Assembly (NCBI RefSeq): GCF_010183535.1
Contig: NC_071329.1
Location: 8,928,001 to 8,992,000 of the forward strand
Direction: 5' to 3'
DNA length: 64,000 nucleotides
DNA from: Caenorhabditis remanei
Taxonomy: Eukaryota > Nematoda > Chromadorea > Rhabditida > Rhabditidae
Made by a program: the position numbers and the translations under genes
Shown: positions 25,066 through 37,400 of the stretch, piece by piece
Layout of the letters: each line of letters begins with the position of its first letter
How positions within the stretch are numbered: position 1 is the stretch's first letter
The notes under the pieces: generated by a model
Database searches by the model: none
What the model was told of the DNA's origin: nothing
Seen by the model: only the letters and a program-made list of their open reading frames with translations

Positions 25066-25782
25066 TACGCGCTAGGCTTGACCCATCAATAATTTATGTA
25101 TTCTGAAACATAAGTATTCTTACTTAAAAGTCAGAGGAAGACATTGAGGTGAATCGAAATATAATTACCAGCAGTTTGAAAGAAAATATTAATATTTGTG
25201 AAAAAAATATCGGCAAAATAATTAAAACCTTGTTTAGAAATTTGAAATACTGAATTTTAAAAAGTCAAATGTAGTTTTGCTGTCTTCATACTTCTAAAAA
25301 TAACATTTTGAACAAAATAAAGTGTGAGTTGGATCAAATTGGAACCTCCTGCTGTGAAAAATTGAACAAAAAGGCTACAATGCAAACGCGCGTCACTTGC
25401 ATGTGTTAGAGAGGGAGAGACGCAGAGACGGTCCGGATTTTTCAGGCCGGCGGAGACTGATTCAGATGAGAAACACAGATATTCGTTGAAAATAAATTGC
25501 AATGTGAGGAAGAAACAATCAAAAATACATTTTTCAAAATTCAAGAAAGTGTTCTTTTAAATTTATGCAGTAACTTGGAGTTTACTGTACTTTTAAAAAA
25601 TTCATAAAGACTACAAAAAATACATAAAAGGCCTGAACACAAGATGAAATAAATGTTTAAAAAAACTTCTTAAATTTCGTGGCAACATGAAATTCCGTAT
25701 TTTTGTTACACGTTTCAAGCTAAGTACTCCAGTATCCATGAAATTGTATTCTATGAAATAAGTTATTCAATTTGGAACCGAA
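25066..25782. promoter_or_regulatory. Divergent promoter region of the RIC1 and prominin-like genes
   Basis: 717 bp between two divergent start codons, with no coding potential. It holds the GAGACGCAGAGA block listed separately and an acceptor (gtttcag) about 36 nt upstream of the RIC1 ATG that could serve trans-splicing. Confidence 0.55.
25415..25428. promoter_or_regulatory. GAGACGCAGAGA motif
   Basis: The sequence gagagacgcagaga lies 350-363 bp upstream of the RIC1 start codon. The CTGCGTCTC core on the other strand is, as I recall, one of the over-represented promoter motifs of Caenorhabditis genes. Function here is inferred from position. Confidence 0.45.
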
Positions 25783-28467
25783 ATGGTACTTCGTTCCATT
25801 TTCTACCTGGTAATTTTTATTTCGGTGACATCTTATGCTGAACAAAAATGCAACATAAGCTCACCGAAAATCAAGTCAATGAAGCCTTCTTTTGGAAATA
25901 TGGAGGGGTTTTATGATTTGGCGAAAGGAATTTCTGATGGACTCCAAGAGGCTCCAGACTCTTCAAAGGTGAACTATAATACTCAGTTCAGGAGACATTT
26001 GAATGAAAACGGAAAACTATATCGAATCTTCAGAATAAAACATTTGCAAGTGGAGATGAAGTCATGAAGAAAATGTTTGAAACTCAAACTGATACATTCT
26101 TGTTCTGGAGTATTGGATTTCTAATCGTGTTGATTGCACTCGTGTTTGGAATTGTAACTTGTGTTTGTCAGTGTTGTTGTTCGTGTTCTCCCAAAGAAAC
26201 GGTATTTTTTATTTGTAAACAGCTTTAATCAGTTGAAAGAGGAAGTCAGATAAATGTACTATTAGAATTCCAGACAAAACTTGATTATGAGTCATTTATT
26301 CATTAAGTATTCATATCAGAACAAGAGCTATTTTTAGTCGTTCCGTGCCGAATGCACTGGATATGTATATGCGTTCCTTCTCGTTGCAGTATTCTCATTC
26401 ATTCTGACTGGATTAATTCTTTTCAATGAATCTGAAAGTGACTTATTTGATTCTACTGATAATCTAGTGGCTTACACAGGAGACATTTCTCGAGGTGAGA
26501 AATGATACGGTTATATTTTCAAATGCTAAAACATCAGATTTGACAAATGTTGTTGGAAACGGAACGTTACAAATTGCATGTGAAGTAACTGGAATGACAG
26601 TTAACACATTTGAACATATGAACACTTTAATCCAAAATTATTCGTCGAATGTATTCGATGGAACTAAAGAAAAAGTTGGAATCAATGATGTGAATAATGT
26701 GAGTTTCAAACAGAAACAAGGCCTACATGAAAGTAACTTTCAGTTTTCTGTCACGAACTATGAATCTGCGAATACAGCTACACAAAACGCTGCAACTGCA
26801 TTGAATGGTAAACTGCAGAAGATCAATTCGAAAGATCAAAAGTGTACTGATAACGTGAAGACACTAACTGATCAATTTGATTCAGTGAATCAGGCACTGA
26901 CTGTGAGGAATTCTCGTTCCTAATCCATCTCTTCATATTTCATTTCAGGGATTGACAGCAGCTGCTCTAGCAATCAAGAAATCCAAACCTCTTTTGGATA
27001 TCAATGTTCAAATAGACATAATCAAAAACAATGTTCAAGATCAAGCGAATAAAGCATCGAAAGCAATCAACAGTACCCAGAAACAGATCAACAAATCTAT
27101 GAAATCAATTACTAAAATGATGAATGATGCTCAGAAAAATATAGACAAAAGCATTACTTCCATGGAATCTGCTTATCAGAATTTTGTTGTAGTGAGTTTT
27201 TATTTCTTCCAACATTTTCTTATAACACATTTTCAGTCAAGTGGTTATTCCTCTCTGAAAACCACAGTCCACCTGCTTGTATCAATTCCAGCTTGCATTG
27301 TTTGCTTCTTTTGTTTTGTTGCACTGGTTGCAGTATTGCTTTCGTTGAAAAAACAAGATGGTATGGTTAGAAAATTTTCAATTGAAACTTACCGACTGTG
27401 TTCCAGGTGCTGCACTCAAGCTGCCATGTTTCATTATCATTTCTTTTTATTTGACAATTATAATCTGCATCTTTTTGATTCTGCTCTCAAGTCTTTCATT
27501 TGTTTTGGGATGGTTCGTGTCTGCTGTTTGTGTTCCGATGTTCGAAGATCCGAGTTACCAATTATTCCGTCCAGTTAATAATACAGTGTCTGCCATTGGA
27601 AGTGGAGATCCAGTAAAAATTGATTTTGGGTGAATCAGTTCTGCCGGGTCGAGATGTATATCAAATTTCCAGAAATGTTCTCCAATTGTGTCATAAAGAA
27701 ACCATGACTCTCTACACTGCCATCGATGGAAAGAAAGTTATTTCAACTGACTCAATCACACGACAACTCAAACTTGATTTTTATCGAGATAATGCTAACA
27801 AGCAAATCATGAAACAGAAAAACTTGACATTCGTATTGGAACCTAGCTGGAAGGTTAGTTTCTATCAAATCAGACTGTGTACTGAAACTTAAAATTGCAG
27901 ACTTTCATCACCACACTGGATAAAAATACCCAAGATGCCAAATCAGCCGTCTTAGATTCTTGTGGAGATAGTGATGCTGTTGATAAGTACAACTCGTACA
28001 TTCAGAATCTTGTCAAATCAAACACAATGTCCACAGAATTCTATAGAAATCTAGAGACGTTGAGTCGAAATGCTCCGAATACGGTAGGGTATTCGAATTT
28101 AAAACTGATACGTTTTCAACTGATTATATTTCAGACAGTGATTGCAACAACTATAAACAACGATTATTTCAATGAAGCAGATTTATCCATTAGTCAATCA
28201 ATTTCTGCGCTTATGGTAAGGAATACACTGTTTATAGTTAGATACGTTCCCATTTTTCAGACAAATTTGGAGCAACATGTGTTCAAGTGTCGTCCCCTTG
28301 TCGATATTTACAACAACGGTGGATTCGTAATGTGTGAAAAGTTTGGGAAACCAATTCATGGATTGTGGGCTTCGATCGGTTTGGCTGGAGTTTTCTCCTT
28401 CTTCCTCACAATTTTACTGCTGCTGACTTATCGTTGGTTGAAAAAACACAAGCAGCAATTGGACTAG
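25783..28467 (+). CDS. Prominin-like five-transmembrane glycoprotein
   Basis: Prominins are pentaspan proteins of plasma-membrane protrusions. Twelve exons: 25783-25968, 26034-26201, 26338-26494, 26538-26698, 26744-26902, 26949-27191, 27237-27360, 27407-27629, 27673-27853, 27901-28083, 28135-28215, 28261-28467; 690 aa. A signal peptide (about 20 aa) comes first. TM1 (FLFWSIGFLIVLIALVFGIV) is followed by a cysteine cluster (CVCQCCCSC), as in prominins, then TM2 (YVYAFLLVAVFSFILTGLILF). A large first loop contains coiled-coil-like Asn/Lys/Gln helices. TM3 and TM4 flank a short segment. A second loop with few cysteines precedes TM5 (GLWASIGLAGVFSFFLTILLLL) and a short Lys-rich tail. It is shorter than vertebrate prominin. 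Tweety was considered, but loop order and the Cys cluster fit prominin better. Confidence 0.85.
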
Positions 28468-28764
28468 TCTAGTGTTAGTTTGTTATTCTATCTTAACTCT
28501 CTTACACCATTCTCTCAAATTTCAGCCGATCTCCAGCTCTATCAATGATATTTTCCATGATGTAAACGTATTAATTATCATTTTACTTTTTATTTCATCT
28601 GTTATTTACAAACATTTTCATCTTTAACTTCCGCTTGGTTTCCATTGATTCTTTTAGTTTTATGAAATTTCGATTCTATCCGGTTTAGTTTTTATACCAA
28701 ACCTTCGAATTTCGAAAATGACTATATGATTCACCTATCAATATTTTTCACACTGATTTTTTTC

Positions 28765-28983
28765 TTGGTTAGTATATATGTAGGTTACCAGATGTTTCCT
28801 CTGATTACGGTAGTAGCAGATTGAATGGAATTCTGGAGAACATACGAAATAGCCAAAGTTTTTCTTATAGGTCTACCTGGAATTTTATAAAAATTTCAAA
28901 CATTTTCGAGCTTTTCCCACGAGAATTCAATTAGTAAAATGATCTTCTGATAACTGAATTCCAAAGAATGAAACGAGTTTGTC
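28765..28983 (+). repeat. Dispersed repeat, copy A
   Basis: About 219 bp aligning by eye with copy B at 30400-30626 in the same orientation. Shared blocks include gattacggtagt, ggtctacctggaat, cgagcttttccca, gagaattcaattagtaaaa and ttccaaagaatgaaacg. Differences are scattered substitutions and short indels, so it is an old dispersed element rather than a recent tandem duplication. Confidence 0.8.
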
Positions 28984-30399
28984 GCCATAAACCGAAAACA
29001 AGTAAATTGCTACTTATCCATGTACTCCACATCACTTTTTCTTTCTCCTTTCTGCTGAACTTTTCTAAATTTTTGAGATTTCAAAACTCATGATCTCTAT
29101 GTAGTGAGCAGTTCCGCTCAACAATTCTTTATTTTTGCATAAAAATTACATTTCAATTTTCTTCTGCTTTAATGATTCGATATACATTTTCAAATTTTTA
29201 GAAACTCACGAATTTACGAATACAATCAGGAACTGGGAATCATAATGTATTTGTAATGACGCAATTGAACACTCCTGCAAAATGAAATTTCGAATTCAGC
29301 ACCGCCTTCTAATATTATTCTCATACCCCACCGTATGTCAACTCAATTCCGTTTTTGTCTCTGTTTACCCGTTGACTGATTCAGAAATACATGTCCTCGG
29401 TGTTCCTTTTTTCTACTCAGTCCCCCACACGACTTCTTCTTTTTCCTTTTTCTTTTTCTTTTTCTACGTTTTCATCCAAAACACCGATTCGTTGTCAAGG
29501 AGACATATTTTAGAGGTTTAAAATGAGAAGACGAAAGAGCCCCGTGAGAATGTAATTTAGGTTTCAGAAGGCCAAGTGAGTGAACTTGAATTTGTGATAT
29601 TTTCTATTTATAAACATAGCTCAATCACCTGTCCTACACCAAAAAAACGAAAACTTCCGCATGGAAAAAGAAGAAAAGAATCGAAAACTTCACACCTACA
29701 TCTTGGTTTTTCCTTCACTTTCTTCTTCTAGAAGTGACTTCATCACAAATGTCTCCTGAATTCATTTCTCAATTCCACCTGTTCATTTCTCTTTCTCGTG
29801 ATATAAACTCAATTAGTGGGTCGTTGCGTGTTGAGAGCTGACTCATGTTAAATTTCTTGTTTCAGTCCATAATATCAGTCAATGTTCACGAGTTCAGTCG
29901 ACCGAGAATGCACTTGGTCTCGGAGCTCTTTCTTTTTTTCATTCGTTTCAAATTGAACCTATTCATTCGTCTAATCCTTCTCCAGCGAAGCTTTGACTAG
30001 GAATCTCTAGGATCCGGATTAATGATAATCACCTTGTGATCTTTATCAAATGTTTCAGCACTTTTTGTTTTGTTTGGTTGAAAGGTTAGTTCCGCAATAG
30101 TTTGTGCTTTATGTTTAATCCGTTGCTTCTATTTTTGAAAATTAATTGACACGGGGGATGTTTTCAAGACTGGACAGGGAAACAAAGTTGAGTCACATCT
30201 TACAGAATGTGCAGAGGGAAATCGTATCTTTTGATTCAAAAAATTTCTAGATTTATTGCTTATCCAATCGAGAATATAGTTGAGACCTTTGTAGTCTTGA
30301 ATAAGGAATGGATGCTCAGGGACGATTTTGTATTCGTAGAATGTGACTGAAGTTTTTGAAAGAGTGGAATAAGATGAGTAGTGACACACTCATTATTTC

Positions 30400-30626
30400 T
30401 TGATTAGTACATAGCCTGCCAGCTGTTTCCTCCGATTACGGTAGTTTCAGATTGAATGCAGTTACTACTCTGAAGAAAATACGAAAAAGCCAAGTCTTTC
30501 TTATTGGTCTACCTGGAATGTTATAAATGTTTCAAAGCTTAATAATTTCGAGCTTTTCCCATGAGAATTCAATTAGTAAAAGTATTTACTGACCACTGAG
30601 TTCCAAAGAATGAAACGTGTTAGTCA
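30400..30626 (+). repeat. Dispersed repeat, copy B
   Basis: Second copy, about 1.6 kb downstream of copy A and in direct orientation. It starts near ttgattagtac and ends at ttccaaagaatgaaacgtgttag. No terminal inverted repeats or target-site duplications could be identified with confidence. Confidence 0.8.
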
Positions 30627-32998
30627 GTTTCTTGCAAGCGTAGACACACAGAAACTCATTGCCATCTATATTTTCAGTTTTATTCATAACCAAACGATAC
30701 TCTAGTCCAACAATATTTCTGCAATGTTTCCAGAGTTCAAAGTTCAATTTTGAGTGTACCCAGAGATGAGAGATCAAATTGTCACTCCTTTGAGACCTAC
30801 AATTTCCCAACCCAGTAGGATTGCTACTGTAGTAACCCTACTGGTAACATTCAACCAAAAAAAACCAATCGAGACACGCAATGCATGGCAATTTCTGGAA
30901 AAAATCCAATCAGTATAAAATGGGAATGATTAACTGACTACGCACTTGAACTGAGTTTTCTCATAAACAAGACCTGAATTATGATCATTTTCAACGTTCA
31001 GTTCAACTTCCTTATTCCTAGAACTTGAATGGAACACTTCTGATTACACTAGACTATCATTCAGAATAATAACACCCACTGGAATATGACATGAACTTAG
31101 AACTTAACAATTGTCTTTCATTTCCGTATTTCCGACTTCTAGAATAAAAAACAACATATTTCGGAAACGACTCCTACGCTTTCACACCTATGTTCTATTT
31201 GTGCTCAATGTAATTTACCTTGATCGACCCATTTCTTTTTTCCTTTTTTCTTTCTCACAAGACTTGCATTCCCCCGAATCGGCAAGTAAACCGAAAATGT
31301 GATTTATAATTATTATTCGGGTCGAGAGCAACGGCACGAGCCCTATGTTGGAAAGCGTGTATGCTACCCGACAACATCTCATTCCCTTTCTTTTTTTCAC
31401 TGTTAAGACGTTTTGTTATTTTTTCAAATTTCATTCAGAATTTCAGATTTCCTGTCAGAGATGTTTTTAATCAAAACCCTCTGTTTCTTGGAAATAATTT
31501 TGGGAGTTTTGAGATTTCATCCAAACCAAGAATTTCTCAAAAACATGAAACTACTTTTCTAAGATTTTTAAAGTGTCGTTCTGAGCTTTGCTTATCGAAT
31601 TCAAACATGAAGTTTGATAGATCAATCTCACAAAAATACCAAAAGAGAATACCGAAGCGAACTGAACTTCAGTATATAATCTTTTCCTACTGAATCTGAA
31701 CTTATTTTCCGAAAGTTTGAGATAAAATGAGACTACATTCAAATTTATGTGCTTCCTTATTTCACTTTGTGATCTTCAAATAGATTGGCTAGACTTGGTG
31801 ATTTCACAACACGTGGTTACTAATTCGTAATTATGTACAACTAACATCATGCTTTTTAAGACTTAAGTTTGATCAGTGGACGTGAAAATTTGTATTACGA
31901 GCAGTTCTCGAATACATCATCACACCTGATGTGACTTCCTCTAGTCAGTTCGTAAGGAAGCTCAGCATCGAGCTCGACTCTATCCGTTAGAATCAGTTAA
32001 AAACCAATGATCTGTCTGAAAAAAGAAAATGTCACAGTCATTCAAATGAATGTAATCACTGGAAAGTTTTCATACTCTATACTGAATAGATTTTGATTTT
32101 TAATGTATCCAACTGGTGTTCCACTGACTCATTTTTGTTACTTGCCTGATTACTTTCCGCTGTCTGCTTTTCAGATATTAGATTTTCAGTAAAATGTCAT
32201 TTTAGTTGTTCAACAGCTCATTTGGCGAAGTTTTCATTTCGAAAACAAGTGAAACTCTTCGATTTTTTGAGCCATGGAATCAAGGCAGATCCAAACTACT
32301 GTGAGAACTCTCAGTGATGTGTTGAAGTAGTGCACGTATCTTTGTAAATACATCTGTGATTTTTGTAGTTCCTGGGAACTGGTTCGTTCTGGATACTTCT
32401 TCTCAGTCTAACAACAATCCAATAGTTCAACTGGCTCCAACTCCATATCCACTCCTCCCCACTTCTGTCCGACAACTATAATTTTCGTTTTGTCACTTTG
32501 TTTACCACTCTTTTCTCCTTCTCACTCAACTCTTTCTGACTTTTTCTTCTTCTTTTTCCACAATCATTTACTTATATTCATGATTTTCTATTATAAAAAA
32601 CCGAACGGAAAGGAGAGAGAAAAATCTCATAAATTTTATCACCGTCTTCTTTTTTCTTCTGGATGTGCGACGACGTCAGATCATAAATTCAGTAGTTTTA
32701 TGACCGCCAATCCAATATCCCATTTCCACGTCATAATTGGAGCATTCAATTTGACTTCATTATGTCTCACCAGCCAACAAACCACTAAACCTCTTTTTTC
32801 CTTTTTCTCATTTATTTTACAATTTCCGCATTTTCTTTCGTTTCTTTCTTCTCTCTCGTATCCCTTCATTACATTTTCTTTCTTTTCAGAACGTTTCAGA
32901 CTCCTACCGCCTCTCATTTCTCCAGAATAACCTATTGGACAGGTGATGAAAAGTTGTCGTCGATAGAATATTCACTCAGACTCTGATTATTTATTTCG

Positions 32999-34352
32999 AT
33001 GGGTGCCTCTCTTTGTGCTCCAAAAAAGAAGAAAACGGTAATTAATTGCATTTTTGGATTGAGAATTTCTTGATTCATACTGTTTCAGCAAGTAGGCGCC
33101 TCGTGGGTTGGAAATGAATCTGAAAATCCGTTCGACGCTGCTCTCAATAAGAAAGATCGGACACTTTTGAGAGAGACTTGGCAGAGATTGGAGGATCCAA
33201 AAGATATCGTTGGGCTCATTTTCTTAGATATCGTCAATGATATTGAACCAGATCTGAAGAAAGTCTTCGGTGTTGACAGAGCTCCACGAGCAGCAATGCT
33301 CAAAATGCCGAAATTCGGAGGGCATATTCTCCGATTCTACGAATTCATGGAGCAGGTTAGTCTAATAGAAATCTGAGTATTGAGATAGAATACATAAGTT
33401 ACTCGATTCTTGTTTATATCTTGAAGTACATCATTTTAATTCTGAAGTATATTATTCATTCTTCTCTCTTTTTCAATTCAAATTATAGGTTTGTTTTGTA
33501 TGTCCAATTTTCTTTGTCAACAGACAAAACTACATTTCTTTTCTTTCTTTCCGCCCCAAATTCTTCGATTTCCTCCTTTCAGCTAACGTCAATGCTCGGT
33601 ACATCTGAAAATCTGACGGGCGCGTGGCAAATGGTTCGAAAAACGGGAAGGAGTCATGTCAAACAGGGGTTCGTAGTTGACACGCAGGTGTCTTCTGAAG
33701 AGAAAACACGTCATTTCGTAGTGGAAACAAAATGATAATTTTCAGATTCTTGGAACAAAATCAAAATCAGATGGAGAAGAATTATTTCGAAGTGGTGATA
33801 AATGTATTCATCGAGAGATTAATTCCATTTTTGACTGGTGAACAGGTGGGTGCAATCATTATCAATTAGAGTTCATTTCTCGCGTCATTCTGAGGAAGTA
33901 AACTACTTCTGACTATATAGAAATTGAACTTTTCTAATCTTGAAACTTCTTCTGTGTACTTCGATCGTTGAACATCTGAACTCATTTCAGGAACTTCCCC
34001 CAGCAGAAGGAAAAGAACATAAGAAAGTTCGATTCGCACAAAACTACACGACATCTCAAATCGCAGACGTCTGGAAGAAGTTCCTAAATATTGTAATTAG
34101 TCAAATGACAGACGCATTTGAATTGGAAAGAGCAAAACAGAAGAGTGCTCAAACGACAAAGGCTCTTGCACCACATCAACACGTGGAGATTTCTGAAAGG
34201 AAGAAGAAGAAAGTGGCGGTGAGCGATAATTGATGGGATGATATCATTCATGTATATATTTTCTATTTCAGGAGAAACAAAGTGAAATCGAGAATACAGT
34301 TGCATCAAATGAACCGAAAGAGCAGGAGCAAATGTTCGAAGATCCATTTTAA
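32999..34352 (+). CDS. Globin with lipidation-type N-terminus, 266 aa
   Basis: Nematode globin-family heme protein. Exons 32999-33037, 33089-33355, 33583-33668, 33746-33845, 33991-34218 and 34272-34352. The globin fold covers about residues 35-170: LLRETWQRL (helix A), the CD region (VFGVDRAP), the E helix with KFGGHILRFYEF (likely distal His) and the F helix with GRSHVKQGF (likely proximal His). Residues 1-13 are MGASLCAPKKKKT: Gly2 plus Cys6 and a Lys run fit N-myristoylation with palmitoylation, a pattern known in several worm globins, and suggest membrane attachment. After the globin core there is a ~95-residue Lys/Glu-rich extension not expected of a simple oxygen carrier, pointing to a sensor or redox role (inference). 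I do not assign a glb number. Confidence 0.88.
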
Positions 34353-34434
34353 TTTGATGTGTTTGATATCATTTATAGAAAAACATTACGATAAAAAACT
34401 TGGAAAATGATTTATTGAATTGTGAAAAATATTG

Positions 34435-34440
34435 AATAAA
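34435..34440 (+). terminator. Poly(A) signal AATAAA of the globin gene
   Basis: Hexamer 83 nt after the globin stop. An AATAAA on the opposite strand (plus-strand tttatt, 34411-34416) could serve mks-5, so the two convergent 3' ends probably overlap. Confidence 0.6.
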
Positions 34441-34499
34441 GTGGAATTGATTCATTAAAAAGTTGATTTATGACAAACTGATATAACCGTAATCCTTTC

Positions 34500-37400
34500 C
34501 TACATTTCATTTTTATTCAATTGTTCGAGTAATGCTCGGGAGAACTGAATTGTGACTGTCAGCTCCGCTTGTGCCATTGTCATCGGACTTTGATCATAAA
34601 CTAAAATCAACTCTTTGTGAGGAAACATATCGGGAAAATCAAACGAACCTTCAATAACAAATGACCGGAAGTTACTGTTACTTGGAGATAAGATAAGACT
34701 TCCGAATCCTAATTCTTCTTCTTCGCCTGGACTGACTTTGATAATCGCAAACTCAAGTTTGATACTCAGTTGAATCCATTGTTTCAGAAGTTGAACCTGG
34801 CCACGTGTCAGTGTGTATTCTGAAATAGAATATTTGATTTCCGATTCTTGCTCAGCTTTCGAAAATACCCTTGCTAAAATCTATGTCAACTCTCTCCTGT
34901 GGTCGCCTGGGAAAATGAAAAACTGGACTCTTTGACTGCTCATTCGAGATATTCAAGAACAACCAATCAACACAAATTCTTGTATCCTCTCGAGTCCATG
35001 AAGTCATACTTGAACCCGGAATTAACTCGAATGATTCCAGCTGGATAGTCACTTTCATATTCGGCTCAAGTACATCTTTGTCGGTTGGCGACAGCGGTTT
35101 GGGCACTCTGATTAAACTATGCCCTTCGTAATCCGGCAAAGGGACAGGTGGTTTTTGACGGGGTGATGATGTGGCAGAAGAATCAGATGCTGGAAATATC
35201 AAACAATTAGGAATATGAGAGAGAAAGCGAGAGAGTTACTAGGGAAAGAAGAATGAATGGGATCGTTGAATACAATTCCTTTAGTTGAATTCCCAGGTCT
35301 CGATGGAGTTGGTTCTTCATTTAGTGATAAAGGAGCAACTGGTATGTTCCTAGGTTTTGCAATTGGAGGAAGTATTCCTAATAGACTTTTCAATTCTTCT
35401 GTCTTCAACTCTTTCCTGTTGTTATTCTCAGGCTCAGGTTCATTTGGTTCAGGCTCCACTATTTCCTCTTCTTCCACAGATTTCTGAGTTGTTGGAGTGG
35501 ATTCTCTGCTCTCCACTTCTTCTGGATGTGGAGTATTTTGGACGTCGACTGTTGGTTCTGGTTGGGGAGCTTCTTCGGGTTGGATTGAATTTCTTTTAGG
35601 ATGTTGTGGCATCTCTGTCTGAATAGGAGAAGGACTTTTCGGTTTTTCTTCATTTTCTTCTAGTCGAACATCATGAAGAGGAGGTGTTGGATCATCGGGG
35701 AATGTTGGAGCTTCATGATCTCTAGTTGTAGAAACCGCTGATACTGATTCAATTCTGAAATAACACAGTAATTAAGTCTTTCTGGATCATCAACTGACTC
35801 ATCATCTTCATCGAAAACAATTCGGTCTTCCTCTTCCCGTTCTACAACTGGAGGCGAAGAAACTGTTGGTAGTTCATAATCAAATGCCAATGGTGTTGTC
35901 TGAAATTGGTTTTGTCCTAAATTTCTAATGAAGTAATCATTACCTTCGGTGGACTGAACAAATCTTTGGAAGAACTGGAAAACGAAGTATCGGATGAAGA
36001 TGAAGAATCTTTCCTTTTGGGAGATTCTTGTTTCGGAGAAAGTGCTTTTGGAGGCACTGGAACATCTTCACGAAGAATTGGTTCATTATCACTAACTGGT
36101 GTCACATCGAATTGTTTTGAAGTACGTCGAACTGGTTGGGGAAGGATTGGGGTGTCCTTTTTGGAAGATTCTGGGTCGATGATTGTATTTGGTTCCGGTT
36201 TCAAGAAGAAAGAAGGAATTTCATGTTTCCAAATAAGACAAAGATCGAGAGATACTGAAGTAGAATGACCATCTGCATCGAGCATAGAGAATGTTCCTTT
36301 TATGGATCCACCAAGTTTGCATAATGGGTGAAGAGGTAGGTGTAAGGTGGCAATGACTCCATCTTGTTTCGGAATATTCTCAATCAGAAAGAAGGAAATA
36401 CTCTGAAATTTAAAACTCTCAAAGAGTTAAACGTTAACCAACATACCGAAGTAGAAAATAGGTTTCTTGCTATTTCATTCTTCGGAATGAAGCAATCTCT
36501 CTTCGATCTGATTTCGGAGTTTGATGAGAAATCAGTGAAATACGGAGAGAATGAGAGTAGCTCGTAGACAACACAGAATTCTGCTGATGAATCTCTTCCA
36601 AGAGAATCCAAACCGATGACTCGATTCACCATGATTGTCAGCGGCTCGAAATTATTCTCGTCTTCATCACCATTCTCCAGTTTCAACGGCAGCATGTTGC
36701 GAGCGGTCTCACTTTTCTGAAAATTCGTATTGGAAATCATGCTGAAATATAAAATAACTGACTTTGAATTTTTTGAAACTATCAGAAATCGGTTGGGAAA
36801 CTTCAATTTCATATCTTAGTGTGCACATATCAACTCCCGATTCGACAGACTTCATCACTATTTCTGAACAAAATTTCTGAAGAACGTTGTCTTCAAACAA
36901 TGGAATCAATGAAATCGTGGCAGCAGCGAGAAGTTTATAACAGTCACTTGCAGGGCGGTACATCTCTATCACGATTCCATTCTGAAAAATGCAATTCTTG
37001 GTTTGAAAAGTGTTTTAGAACAAACCGTTTGCAGATAATGAATCAATAGATTCGAAACAAGAACATCATAAACCGTTGTGAATTCCATATTTTGTTCTTT
37101 TGGATCCAGGATTGGTGTGGTTTCCAATTGAAAGTCAAAGAATTCCATCGAGAAGAAAAATTTGGAAGTGAGAGATGGAGAGGGTTTCACATTTACCAAC
37201 TTCACGAATAGATTTGTATTGATTTTTGGAGTTGGAATATTTATCTGGAATGGAAAAATAGATTTCAAGTTTCATACTGGGAAGTACTCACCTGATTAGA
37301 GAGAAGTTTGACTGGCTGCTGTCCTGAATACGCAATAACTCGTATCTGTTCTTCCAACATGTAAATCTTTTTCTGTTTTTCTTCAATTTCTTCTTTCGAT

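Larger units (their letters stand above)
28468..32998. other. Gene-poor 4.5-kb region with dispersed repeats
   Basis: No credible phased exon chain. It contains two copies of a ~220-bp repeat, listed separately. The section before the globin (32490-32930) is a pyrimidine-rich run whose open frame looks like an artefact of T/C composition. Confidence 0.5.

Noticed and set aside
30800..30850. Inverted ccagtagg/cctactgg pair considered as a mobile-element end
   Set aside because: Only 8 bp with a short AT-rich loop; no second copy or target duplication seen.
32490..32930. 146-residue plus-strand open frame before the globin
   Set aside because: Composition is a T/C-rich run giving Phe/Ser/Leu; no splice consensus linking it to the globin and no family resemblance.
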